Assembly (NCBI RefSeq): GCF_008312835.1
Contig: NZ_VSKS01000006.1
Coordinates: 307,020 to 371,019 of the forward strand
Direction: 5' to 3'
DNA length: 64,000 bases
DNA from: Streptomyces marokkonensis
GTDB lineage: Bacteria; Actinomycetota; Actinomycetes; Streptomycetales; Streptomycetaceae
A program made the position numbers and the translations under genes. The notes beneath the pieces were generated by a model. That model was not told where the DNA came from. It saw only the letters and a list, made by a program, of their open reading frames with translations, and searched no databases. Positions 17,691 through 25,344 of this stretch are shown in pieces; position 1 is the first letter of the stretch, and each line of letters opens with the position of its first letter.

Positions 17691-19858
17691 CCACCGACCG
17701 TTCTTCCGGCCTCCTGCATCTCCGTGCCGGAGGCACGAGCCTCGTCCTCGACTGCACGGGTCCCCGACTGCCCCGGATTCTCCACTGGGGGGCCGACCTG
17801 GGCGGCCCGGAGGCGGACACGCCCGACGACGACGGCGTCCTGACCTCCCTGGCCAGGGCGAGCCTCACCGAGTTGGGCACCAGCGTGCCCGACGTGCCGG
17901 TCCCCGTGAGCGTGCTGCCCGAGCAGTCGGCCGGCTGGCTGGGCACCCCGGGGCTGTCCGGCCACCGGGAGGGCGCCGACTTCTCCAGCGCCTTCGCCGT
18001 CCGGGAGGTGCTCTTCCCGGGCCCGCGTTCCCTGGTGGTCGAAGCCGAGGACGAGCGGGCCGGGCTCGCGTTGCGGTGGGAGCTGGAGCTGACCGGGTCG
18101 GGTCTCGTCCGCCATCGTGCGGTGCTCACCAACCAGGGGCAGGGTCCGTACACGGTGGACGCGCTGCAACTCACGCTCCCGGTACCGGCCCACGCCACCG
18201 AGGTGCTCGATCTGACGGGCCGTCACCTGCGGGAACGTTCACCGCAGCGGCACGAGTTCACCCTCGGCACGCACCTGCGGGAGAACCGCCGCGGCCGGAC
18301 CGGTGTCGATGCCACGCTGCTGCACACGGTGGGTGAGCGGGGCTTCGGCTTCCGCGGCGGTGAGGTGTGGAGCCTGCACGTGGCGTGGAGCGGCAACCAC
18401 CGCACCTTCGCCGAGCGGACGAACGCGGGGGTCTGTCTCCTCGGCGGCGGTGAACTGCTGCTGCCCGGCGAAATGCGTCTGCGGCCCGGTGCCGTGTACG
18501 AGACCCCGTGGATCCTGGGCTCGTACGGCCGCGGCCTGGACGAGATGGCGGGGCGCTTCCACTCGTACCTGCGCCGGCGCCCCCACCACCCGGCCACCCC
18601 GCGGCCCGTCACGCTCAACACCTGGGAGGCGGTCTACTTCCGGCAGGACCTGGACACCCTCACCGCCCTCGCGGACGCCGCCGCGGAGGTAGGCGCCGAG
18701 CGGTTCGTGCTGGACGACGGCTGGTTCCGCGGCCGCCGCGACGACCGGGCAGGACTCGGCGACTGGTACGTGGACCCCGAGGTCTGGCCGCGCGGACTCC
18801 ATCCGCTCGTCGAGCACGTCCGCTCCCGCGGGCTCCAGTTCGGCCTCTGGGTCGAGCCGGAAATGATCAACCCGGACTCCGGCCTGGCCAGGGCCCACCC
18901 GGAGTGGATCATGTCGGCGGCCGGGCGCATGCCGCCGGAGGCACGGCACCAGCAGGTGCTGGACCTGGGCCGGCCGGAGGCGTACGCGTATGTGCTGGAA
19001 CGCCTGGACGCGCTGGTCACCGAGTACGCGGTCGACTATCTCAAGTGGGACCACAATCGCGATCTGGTCGACGCGGGCAGCGGCCCGTACGGCGTCGGCG
19101 GGGTGCACGCCCAGACGACCGCGGTGTACGCGCTGATGGACGAGCTGCGCCGCCGCCACCCCGCGCTGGAGATCGAGTCCTGCTCCTCCGGCGGTGCCCG
19201 GGTGGACCTGGGAATCCTCGAACGCAGCGACCGGGTGTGGACGAGCGACTGCATCGACGCCCTTGAACGGCAGCAGATCCAGTGCTGGACGGGCCTGCTG
19301 CTGCCGCCGGAACTGATGGGCGCGCACGTCGGCGCCCCGACCTCGCACACCACCGGCCGCACGCACGACCTCGGCTTCCGTGCCGGCACCGCGCTCTTCG
19401 GCCACATGGGCATCGAGTGGGACCTCACCCGGGCGACGCCCGAGGAGCGCCGTCTGCTCGCCGAGTGGATCGAGACCCACAAGCGGCTCCGACCGCTGTT
19501 GCACGGCGGGACGGTGGTCCACGCCGACCACCACGATCCCGCGGTACTCGTGCACGGCGTGGTGGCCCCCGACCGGTCCCACGCCGTGTACGCGGTGGTG
19601 CAGAAGACGACCGCCGTGCAGGTCCCGACGGGCCGCGTACGCCTGCCCGGCCTGGCCGAGGACGCGCGCTACCGTGTCACCCCGCTGCCGCCGGGGGACG
19701 CGGTACGGGGACCGGTCGTCAGCGCGCTGCCCTGGTGGACACCGGAGGGCGTCGAGCTGCCGGGCCGTGTCCTGTCCGTCCTCGGCGTGCAGGCGCCGAC
19801 CCTCCACCCGGAGAGCCTCGCCCTGATCGAGGTCAGGCGGATCACCCACCCGGCATGA
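17687..19858 (+). CDS. GH36 alpha-galactosidase
   Basis: A 723-residue family 36 enzyme. The TIM barrel shows FVLDDGWFRGRRDD, then the nucleophile D455 in YLKWDHNRD, the SCSSGGARVD loop and the acid/base D521 in WTSDCIDALER. The N-terminal third is the usual beta-supersandwich. It would remove alpha-1,6-linked galactose from melibiose- or raffinose-type sugars in the cytoplasm. ATG 17687 overlaps the DeoR stop. Having both an alpha- and a beta-galactosidase in one operon suggests mixed plant galactosides as food. Confidence 0.93.
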   Translation: MTTDRSSGLLHLRAGGTSLVLDCTGPRLPRILHWGADLGGPEADTPDDDGVLTSLARASLTELGTSVPDVPVPVSVLPEQSAGWLGTPGLSGHREGADFSSAFAVREVLFPGPRSLVVEAEDERAGLALRWELELTGSGLVRHRAVLTNQGQGPYTVDALQLTLPVPAHATEVLDLTGRHLRERSPQRHEFTLGTHLRENRRGRTGVDATLLHTVGERGFGFRGGEVWSLHVAWSGNHRTFAERTNAGVCLLGGGELLLPGEMRLRPGAVYETPWILGSYGRGLDEMAGRFHSYLRRRPHHPATPRPVTLNTWEAVYFRQDLDTLTALADAAAEVGAERFVLDDGWFRGRRDDRAGLGDWYVDPEVWPRGLHPLVEHVRSRGLQFGLWVEPEMINPDSGLARAHPEWIMSAAGRMPPEARHQQVLDLGRPEAYAYVLERLDALVTEYAVDYLKWDHNRDLVDAGSGPYGVGGVHAQTTAVYALMDELRRRHPALEIESCSSGGARVDLGILERSDRVWTSDCIDALERQQIQCWTGLLLPPELMGAHVGAPTSHTTGRTHDLGFRAGTALFGHMGIEWDLTRATPEERRLLAEWIETHKRLRPLLHGGTVVHADHHDPAVLVHGVVAPDRSHAVYAVVQKTTAVQVPTGRVRLPGLAEDARYRVTPLPPGDAVRGPVVSALPWWTPEGVELPGRVLSVLGVQAPTLHPESLALIEVRRITHPA

Positions 19859-19862
19859 GGCC

Positions 19863-20210
19863 TCACGGCCCGCCGGGCGTCCCCTCGCCGGTGTCGCACA
19901 GGATCACGCCCAGGACCTCGTTGCCGAGCGTTCCGTACCCGGGAAAGGTGATCACGGCTCCTGGAGGCGCCACCCGGCAGGGGACGTCGGTGCCGTCGCG
20001 GTACACGACCGTCAGTGTGTGGGTCACGGAGCAGTCGTTGGTGACGAACGTATAGCGCCAGCCCGGACTGAACCGCACGCACCCGGGTGCGGCGAGCCGG
20101 CTGCCCGCGGCCTCCTGTGACCCCGCGTGGGCCGAGGCGCCGGGTACCACTACGGCCAGGGCGGCCATCACGATGGCAACAAAGGTTGAACACGCCAACC
20201 GTTTCATCAT
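19863..20210 (-). CDS. Secreted tendamistat-family alpha-amylase inhibitor
   Basis: A 115-residue precursor with a clear signal peptide (MMKRLACSTFVAIVMAALAV, ending near ASAHA). The mature part matches the Streptomyces alpha-amylase inhibitors (tendamistat/Hoe-467 family): GCVRFSPGWRYTFVTNDC, then TVVYRDGT, VAPPGAVIT and a final cysteine. The WRY triplet that blocks the amylase active site in tendamistat is present, and spacings between the four cysteines are 16, 18 and 27 residues against 16, 18 and 28 as I recall them for tendamistat. Start ATG 20210 has a GGGGAGA ribosome site. It is convergent with the alpha-galactosidase gene, 4 nt between stops. Confidence 0.85.
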   Translation of the reverse strand: MMKRLACSTFVAIVMAALAVVVPGASAHAGSQEAAGSRLAAPGCVRFSPGWRYTFVTNDCSVTHTLTVVYRDGTDVPCRVAPPGAVITFPGYGTLGNEVLGVILCDTGEGTPGGP

Positions 20211-20660
20211 GCTCTCCCCTTCACAAGATGAACAGACGGCCTCAGCGTACGGACACGCGATGCGGACTGAAAGATTTTGCGGCAAGTTTCAGCAACTTGC
20301 GAAATCAACGATGGGTCGCCGCAGTCGAGCGAACACGCAGGACAACAGCCACACTTGACGGTTCACCGCATCCGCGCCGACCTCGGCCGGCCGGTCGACC
20401 GCATGAGCGGGCGAGGTTACCGGCAGATGAAGCGGCAGGTCCTACCCCCTGTCACCGGGTCCACAGCCGTTGACACGTGAAGACATGTCCGCGTCGAGTG
20501 GCGCGTCCGCGACGAGACCGAAAGCGATCGCCCTCCGGGGGGACCTGAAGCAGAAGGCGTCCCATTCGCCACAGTTAGTCCCATGTGTCACTCCGCACTA
20601 CAGTTGGCTGGGGGGCAGCACATCCACCGAGCCCGCACCCACAATCGCGAGGTGACCGTC
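20211..20660. promoter_or_regulatory. Divergent region between amylase-inhibitor and Asp23 genes
   Basis: This 450-bp gap contains only short frames that look random. The part next to the inhibitor (20220-20310) is less GC-rich and holds the inverted repeat listed at 20282-20300. The half next to the Asp23 gene contains no motif I can name with confidence. Confidence 0.5.
20282..20300. promoter_or_regulatory. Inverted repeat GCAAGTT-N5-AACTTGC upstream of amylase inhibitor
   Basis: A perfect 7-bp inverted repeat built of GCAA/TTGC half-sites, 72-90 nt upstream of the inhibitor start codon. Starch-related Streptomyces promoters controlled by the LacI-type regulator MalR/Reg1 are known to carry TTGCA-type repeats, so this is a candidate operator; the match is from memory and unproven. 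Confidence 0.4.
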
Positions 20661-21125
20661 ATGACGGAGACTTCGAATCGCCCCGACACCACGAAGAAGG
20701 GGACGACCCTGCAAGGACGCCGAGGGGTCGACGTTCCCCCGGGGCAGCGCGGGAACACCACCGTGGCGGACAGTGTCGTGGCGAAGATCGCGGGCATGGC
20801 CGCCCGTGAGATCCCCGAGGTCCACAACCTGGGAGGCGGGATGGCCCGTGCGTTCGGGGCGATGCGCGAGCGCGTGCCCGGCGGCGGGAGCGGCGTCACC
20901 CGGGGAGTGAGTGTGGAGGTCGGGGAGCGCCAGGCGGCTGTCGACCTGCAAGTGGTCATCGAGTACGACGCCTCGATCACGGACACGGCGGGGGACATAC
21001 GCGCCAACGTCATCAACGAGATCGAACGGATGACCGGCCTGGAAGTCGTGGAAGTGAACATCGCCGTGAACGACGTCCACCTGCCCGGTGAGGAAGAGCC
21101 GGAGGACGAGCGGCGCGTGACGTGA
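20661..21125 (+). CDS. Asp23/Gls24 family envelope stress protein
   Basis: A 154-residue protein with the Asp23/Gls24 domain from about residue 35 to 140: TTVADSVVAKIAGMAAREIP, a Gly-rich loop, VSVEVGERQAAVDLQVVIEY, and EIERMTGLEVVEVNIAVNDV. Members associate with the cell envelope, and in Gram-positives are linked to alkaline and general stress. Upstream in-frame codons exist, but ATG 20661 has GAGGTG and begins the family's usual N-terminal tail. No AmaP-like membrane partner is adjacent. Confidence 0.88.
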   Translation: MTETSNRPDTTKKGTTLQGRRGVDVPPGQRGNTTVADSVVAKIAGMAAREIPEVHNLGGGMARAFGAMRERVPGGGSGVTRGVSVEVGERQAAVDLQVVIEYDASITDTAGDIRANVINEIERMTGLEVVEVNIAVNDVHLPGEEEPEDERRVT

Positions 21126-21138
21126 CCTGACGTCCCGG

Positions 21139-21182
21139 GCCCGCGGTCCTGGCCCCGGTGCACCGGGGCCAGGACCGCGGGC
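21139..21182. terminator. Perfect 44-bp palindrome after the Asp23 gene
   Basis: Positions 21139-21160 and 21161-21182 are exact reverse complements (22-bp arms starting GCCCGCGGTCC, centre GGTGCACC). It begins 14 nt after the Asp23 stop. As RNA it would fold into a very stable long hairpin without the loop size usual for terminators, so a terminator is the simplest reading but a binding site or processing signal is possible. Confidence 0.65.
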
Positions 21183-21225
21183 GCGCCGGGTGTCGGGCTC
21201 CGGCCGGCCGGGTAGAAGCAGCGGC

Positions 21226-21999
21226 ATGTCGTCGCACGTCGCCCCTGGTCCCGTCGATTTCGAGGCCGCGTTCCTCGCCTCGCCCGCCCCCCTGCTGATC
21301 CTGGACACGAGCCTGGTCATCAGGGACGTCAACCCCGCCTACGCCGCGGCCACGTGGCGGGAGCGCGACGAACTGATCGGCCGGCACGTGTTCGACGCCT
21401 TCCCGGACAACCCGCACGACCCGCACGCGGACGGCGTGGCCAACCTCGGGGCCTCACTGCAGCGAGCCCTTCGCGAGCGCGTCTCGGACACCATGCCCGT
21501 CCAGAAGTACGACATCCCCTGCAAGCGGTCCGCGACCGGCTTCCGGGAGAAGTACTGGAGCCCGGTCAACAGTCCCGTCCTCGGCCGGGACGGGGAGGTC
21601 ACCGGACTCGTCCACCACGTCGAGGACGTCACGGACGTCCACGTGCGACTGCGGCGGGTGCACGAGGCCCACGAACAGACCGACACCCCCACCGCGCCCC
21701 GGGCTCAGGCACAGCACCGGTTCGCCCGCTACCTGGCCCACGCCGAGAAGGACCGCCGGCGCCTGCAGCATCTGGAGGCGGAGACCGAGCAACTGCGCAA
21801 GGCCCTCACGTCACGCGCCGTGATCGACCAGGCCATCGGCATCGTCGGAGCCGAACGCCGGTGCGCCCCGGACGACGCCTTCCACATCCTGGTCGGCATA
21901 TCCCAGCGCACCAACGTCAAGCTGCGGGACGTGGCGGCCGCCCTCGTCGGCAGGGCGGCCGCCGAACGCACCGGCCCCCTGCTGCCGGACGTCCGGTGA
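21226..21999 (+). CDS. PAS domain protein with C-terminal ANTAR RNA-binding domain
   Basis: A 257-residue protein with a PAS domain (about 10-130: PLLILDTSLVIRDVNPAYAAAT, then VHHVEDVTDVH), a coiled linker and an ANTAR domain whose signature SRAVIDQAIGIV and SQRTNVKLRDVAAALV is clear. ANTAR domains bind paired stem-loops in nascent RNA and prevent termination. The PAS domain probably senses a small molecule or redox state. ATG 21226 was chosen over a GTG at 21190 because a short purine run precedes it; the ribosome site is weak either way. It lies just upstream of the heliorhodopsin gene on the same strand. Confidence 0.85.
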   Translation: MSSHVAPGPVDFEAAFLASPAPLLILDTSLVIRDVNPAYAAATWRERDELIGRHVFDAFPDNPHDPHADGVANLGASLQRALRERVSDTMPVQKYDIPCKRSATGFREKYWSPVNSPVLGRDGEVTGLVHHVEDVTDVHVRLRRVHEAHEQTDTPTAPRAQAQHRFARYLAHAEKDRRRLQHLEAETEQLRKALTSRAVIDQAIGIVGAERRCAPDDAFHILVGISQRTNVKLRDVAAALVGRAAAERTGPLLPDVR

Positions 22000-22118
22000 G
22001 GCCCACACCCGGCGCCGTTCAGGCGACTTCCGGCGGGGCGGCGGCGTGACTGCCGTGCCTGCGGCCCGGACCGGCGGGACGATGCAGAGGTACTGCGGCG
22101 TCGGCCACGGGAGGAACC

Positions 22119-22901
22119 GTGAGAAGAGAGGACGGCACACCGGTGGCCACCGGTGTCACCGCCGAACGGCTCACCGGGCTCCGCTCGTGGAACCTGGGGC
22201 TCACACTGCTGCACCTGGTCCAGGCCGTGGTGATCGTCCTCCTCGCCGGACGCTTCTCGATCACCGTCACCTCCTCCGTTCCCGAGGGGACACCGGGGAC
22301 GAGGGCGCCCGCACCCGAACCGTTGTTCGACGTGCCGATCGGCTGGGCCGTCGCCGTCTTCCTCGCCCTCGCCGCACTGGACCACCTGCTGACGGCGACG
22401 GTGTGCCGCGGCACCTACGAACGCGACCTCCGGCGCGGCATCAACCGTTTCCGGTGGCTGGAGTACGCGCTGAGCGCGACCCTGATGGTGCTCCTCATCG
22501 GCTTCTACTCGGGCATCACCGGCCTCAACGCCGTCATCGCCGTCGCCGGCGCCAACATCGGGATGATCCTCTTCGGCTGGGTCCAGGAGGTCATGAACCC
22601 GCCGGGGCGGACGGTGACCACGATGCTCCCGTTCTGGTTCGGGACGCTGGTCGGCGTGACGCCGTGGGTCTCGATCGCCTACAACATCGCCGCGGCCGAC
22701 ACCGTCCCCGGTTTCGTGTACGGCATCGTCCTCGTCCAGGCCGCCCTCTTCTTCAGCTTCGGTCTCAACCAGTGGCTCCAGTACCGCGAAGTCGGCCGGT
22801 GGTCCGACTACGCGTACGGCGAGAAGGCCTACCTGGTTCTCAGCCTCGTGGCGAAGTCGCTCCTGGCCTGGCAGATCTTCAGTGGCTCGCTGGCCGGCTG
22901 A
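22119..22901 (+). CDS. Heliorhodopsin
   Basis: A 260-residue seven-helix protein. Helix 7 contains YLVLSLVAKSLLAWQIFSG with K246 as the retinal-binding lysine, the heliorhodopsin signature. Helix 3 has RWLEYALSAT with E115 as the expected Schiff-base counterion, and H32 (LHLVQ) and H89 (DHLL) match the two conserved internal histidines. Heliorhodopsins are inverted in the membrane compared with other rhodopsins; their role (light sensing, enzyme or transport control) is debated. The GTG start has a strong GGGAGGAA site. No carotenoid or retinal-forming dioxygenase gene is in the window. Confidence 0.9.
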   Translation: MRREDGTPVATGVTAERLTGLRSWNLGLTLLHLVQAVVIVLLAGRFSITVTSSVPEGTPGTRAPAPEPLFDVPIGWAVAVFLALAALDHLLTATVCRGTYERDLRRGINRFRWLEYALSATLMVLLIGFYSGITGLNAVIAVAGANIGMILFGWVQEVMNPPGRTVTTMLPFWFGTLVGVTPWVSIAYNIAAADTVPGFVYGIVLVQAALFFSFGLNQWLQYREVGRWSDYAYGEKAYLVLSLVAKSLLAWQIFSGSLAG

Positions 22902-22957
22902 GCTCGCTGAGAACTGCCAGGTCGCAGGGGCGGTCGAGCCGGGTGGCCTCCTCCCCG

Positions 22958-23980
22958 TCAGTCCTCCGCGCCGAGGTCGAAGACGATGCGGGCCTTCACC
23001 TGACCGCGCAGGACCTCGTCGATGGATTCGTTGACGGCACTGAGCGGGCGGGTCTCCTGGATGACCTTCGTCCGGCCGGCCGCGTGGAGCTGGAAGACCT
23101 CGGCGAGGTCCTGGCGGGTGCCGACGATGGAACCGATCACCGAGGTGCCGTTGAGTACGGTGTCGAAGATCGGGACCTGGATGGTGCCGTGGGCGGGCAG
23201 GGCGACCATGACGAGCTTCCCGCCCCGTCGCAGACCCGAGTTCACGGCTTCGAAGGCGGCCGGGTTCACGGCGAGGGCGAGGGCGGCGTGGGCGCCCCCG
23301 TGCCGCTTCAGTTCCGCGCCGACGTCCTGGGTGCGGGCGTCGATGAGGATGTCGGCGCCCAGCTCCCGGGCGAGTTCGAGCTTGTCGTCGGTGACGTCGA
23401 TGGCGGCGACGGTCGCGCCGGCGATCTTCGCGTACTGCACCGCCAGGTGGCCCAGTCCGCCGACGCCGGAGATGGCGACGAGCTGGGCGGGCCGGACATC
23501 GGCGACCTTCAGGGCCTTGTAGGTGGTGACACCCGCGCAGGTCAGCGGGGCGGCGTCCACGGCGCTGACGCCGTCGGGCACCACCTGGGCGAAGTCGGCG
23601 CGGGCGAGCATCTTCTCCGCGTACCCGCCGTCGCAGCCGTAGCCGGTGTTGACCTGGCTCTCGCAGAGCGTCTCCCAGCCGGACAGGCAGTGCTCGCACC
23701 GCCCGCACGCGCTGCCGAGCCACGGCACGGCCACCCGCTGTCCCACCGCGAGGTGGGTGACGCCGTCGCCGAGCTTCTCGACGATGCCGACGCCCTCGTG
23801 GCCGGGCACGAACGGCGGGACGGGCTTGACGGGCCAGTCGCCGTGCGCGGCGTGGATGTCGGTGTGGCACAGCCCGGACGCCTCGACGCGGACGCGGACC
23901 TGTCCCGGTCCGGGCTCGGGGTCGGGACGCTCCTCGATGACCAGGGGCTTGCCGAACTCCCTGACGACCGCTGCCTTCAT
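22958..23980 (-). CDS. adhP: Zinc-dependent alcohol dehydrogenase AdhP-type
   Basis: A 340-residue medium-chain dehydrogenase. Catalytic zinc ligands are C38 (GLCHTD) and H61 (GHEGVG); the structural zinc cysteines are C92, C95, C98 and C106; the Rossmann motif is GVGGLGHLAVQYAK. It would interconvert primary alcohols and aldehydes with NAD. It lies 33 nt after a universal stress protein gene on the same strand and is probably cotranscribed. Alcohol dehydrogenase beside stress proteins also occurs in the S. coelicolor hypoxia cluster, which suggests NADH disposal when respiration stops. Confidence 0.93.
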   Translation of the reverse strand: MKAAVVREFGKPLVIEERPDPEPGPGQVRVRVEASGLCHTDIHAAHGDWPVKPVPPFVPGHEGVGIVEKLGDGVTHLAVGQRVAVPWLGSACGRCEHCLSGWETLCESQVNTGYGCDGGYAEKMLARADFAQVVPDGVSAVDAAPLTCAGVTTYKALKVADVRPAQLVAISGVGGLGHLAVQYAKIAGATVAAIDVTDDKLELARELGADILIDARTQDVGAELKRHGGAHAALALAVNPAAFEAVNSGLRRGGKLVMVALPAHGTIQVPIFDTVLNGTSVIGSIVGTRQDLAEVFQLHAAGRTKVIQETRPLSAVNESIDEVLRGQVKARIVFDLGAED

Positions 23981-24013
23981 GATGTCCTCGCTTCTTTCCT
24001 GTGGTGGCGCGCG

Positions 24014-24919
24014 TCAGTCGTGTGCGACGACGGCGACGGGGGCGGTGGAGTGGTGCAGCACCGCGTGGGTGACGGCACCGATGTGGGCGCCGAAGGGGCT
24101 GCGGCGCACGCGCCGGCCCACGACCACGAGGGAGGCGTCACGGGAGGCGTCGACCAGGAGGGGGGCGGCGCTGCCCGGGCGGGAGACCTCCACGACCCGC
24201 ACCTCCGGGTACTTCTGCCGCCAGGGACGCAGTGCCCCGGCGAGTGCGGCGGCCCTCTCGCGGGCGAACTCCTCATGGGGCTCGAAGCCCGATCCCACGG
24301 TGTAGACGGAGTAGGGCGACGCGTTCCAGGCCTGTACGACGTGCAGGTCCGTGGCGCGGCGCTGTGCCTCCTGGAAGGCGAAGTCGATGACGGTGTCGTC
24401 GGGGCCGCCGGTGTCCAGACCGAGCACGACGGGCCGGAACGCGGTGGCGGCGGACGGGACGCCGGCGGGGTCAGGCACGTGTTCGTCGGCGGCCTGTTCC
24501 CCGGCGCGCACCAGGACCACGGGCACCTCGGTCCGGGCGATCACGGACTGCCCGACGGACCCCACCAGGAATCCACCCAGCCCGCTCAGCGCACGGGATC
24601 CGAGTACCAGCAACTCCGCGTCACGAGCGGCCTCCACGAGGATGTCGGAAGGTGTCCCGGAGCGGTGCTCGGTGCGCACCTCGACCCCGGGGTGACGCAG
24701 ACCCAGGCCCTCCGCGGTCTCGCGGGGGATCCGCTCGGTCCAGTCCTGCTGCGTCTCCGAGCCCAGGAGCGGGGCCTGGGCGATCGGCTCCGGTACCGGC
24801 TGCCACACGTGGACCAGCCTGACCGGCAGGCCTCGCAGCTCCGCCTCACGGGCCGCCCATTCGGCAGCGGCCCGGCTCTCGGCCGAGCCGTCGAGTCCTA
24901 CGGTGATCGTGCGGGCCAT
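24014..24919 (-). CDS. Universal stress protein, two UspA domains (first gene of usp-adhP unit)
   Basis: A 301-residue tandem UspA protein. The first domain (about 3-145) carries the ATP-binding pattern GSRALSGLGGFLVGSVGQ; the second (about 160-300) ends VVGRRVRRSPFGAHIGAVTHAVLHH, where the usual final Gly-Ser is Gly-Ala, so the second site may bind nucleotide poorly. ATG 24919 has GGAGGAGG at good spacing; the open frame upstream is not supported. Two GGG-N8-CCC boxes lie 64-99 nt upstream of the start. It is the leader gene of the unit with the alcohol dehydrogenase. Confidence 0.93.
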   Translation of the reverse strand: MARTITVGLDGSAESRAAAEWAAREAELRGLPVRLVHVWQPVPEPIAQAPLLGSETQQDWTERIPRETAEGLGLRHPGVEVRTEHRSGTPSDILVEAARDAELLVLGSRALSGLGGFLVGSVGQSVIARTEVPVVLVRAGEQAADEHVPDPAGVPSAATAFRPVVLGLDTGGPDDTVIDFAFQEAQRRATDLHVVQAWNASPYSVYTVGSGFEPHEEFARERAAALAGALRPWRQKYPEVRVVEVSRPGSAAPLLVDASRDASLVVVGRRVRRSPFGAHIGAVTHAVLHHSTAPVAVVAHD

Positions 24920-24982
24920 GGTGGCCTCCTCCTGTATCGGATGGTGCGGTCCAAGCGTCTCGTCCGGCGGCTTCCGGCGGCA

Positions 24983-25018
24983 GGGGCTCCTGGTCCCCCG
25001 TCGTGGCCCGACCGGCCC
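24983..25018. promoter_or_regulatory. Tandem DosR/OsdR-like boxes upstream of usp-adhP
   Basis: Read on the minus strand toward the usp gene, 25005-25018 is GGGCCGGTCGGGCC and 24983-24998 is GGGGACCAGGAGCCCC. The second has GGGAC and GCCC halves at the spacing of the mycobacterial box GGGACTTTCGGCCC. The centres are 21 bp apart and the pair is 64-99 nt upstream of the start, a layout repeated upstream of the usp gene at 36168-37052. Confidence 0.45.
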
Positions 25019-25049
25019 CACCGGCGCGCCGCTGCGGCGGGCCCGTCGG

Positions 25050-25210
25050 CGGACCCGCCGCAGCGAAGGCGTTCAGCGCAGCCATCCCGCGCACGAACGA
25101 GAGCCGGGCCCACAAGGCGTCCGAGGCCCGGGGTGTCGCCCGCGGAGGTGACGGCCAGGGCGATGAGCACCACGGCGTGGACGACGTGGTGGTCGGCGAA
25201 CGTGGCCGTC
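25050..25210 (-). pseudogene. Remnant of a DoxX-like membrane protein C-terminus
   Basis: In the 425-bp gap between two usp genes (24920-25344) the minus strand encodes FADHHVVHAVVLIALAVTS and AGDTPGLGR in one frame and, directly continuing in a second frame from about 25118, LWARLSFVRG. Joined, these read like the C-terminus of DoxX-family membrane proteins (helix, then GLGR-x-WARL-x-FV). The frame change and the absence of the N-terminal helices, whose place is taken by the usp gene at 25345, point to a decayed gene. Identification is by pattern memory only. The rest of the gap holds the boxes at 24983-25018 and 25223-25236. Confidence 0.45.
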
Positions 25211-25222
25211 CGGCGCCCGGCC

Positions 25223-25236
25223 GGACCGTACGGCCC
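25223..25236. promoter_or_regulatory. DosR/OsdR-like box upstream of usp at 25345
   Basis: GGACCGTACGGCCC matches 12 of 14 positions of the box found at 37129 (GGGCCGTCCGGCCC). It is 109 nt upstream of the GTG start of the plus-strand usp gene. Confidence 0.35.
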
Positions 25237-25344
25237 CTCGCCCGCGCCGTGCGGGCGGCGGCGGGCCGCGGTCCCGTGGCGGCCCGGCACCGCCGGGGTG
25301 AGTCTGGGAGGGCAGGCAGGAGCGCTCTGGACGCGGGAGGCACC

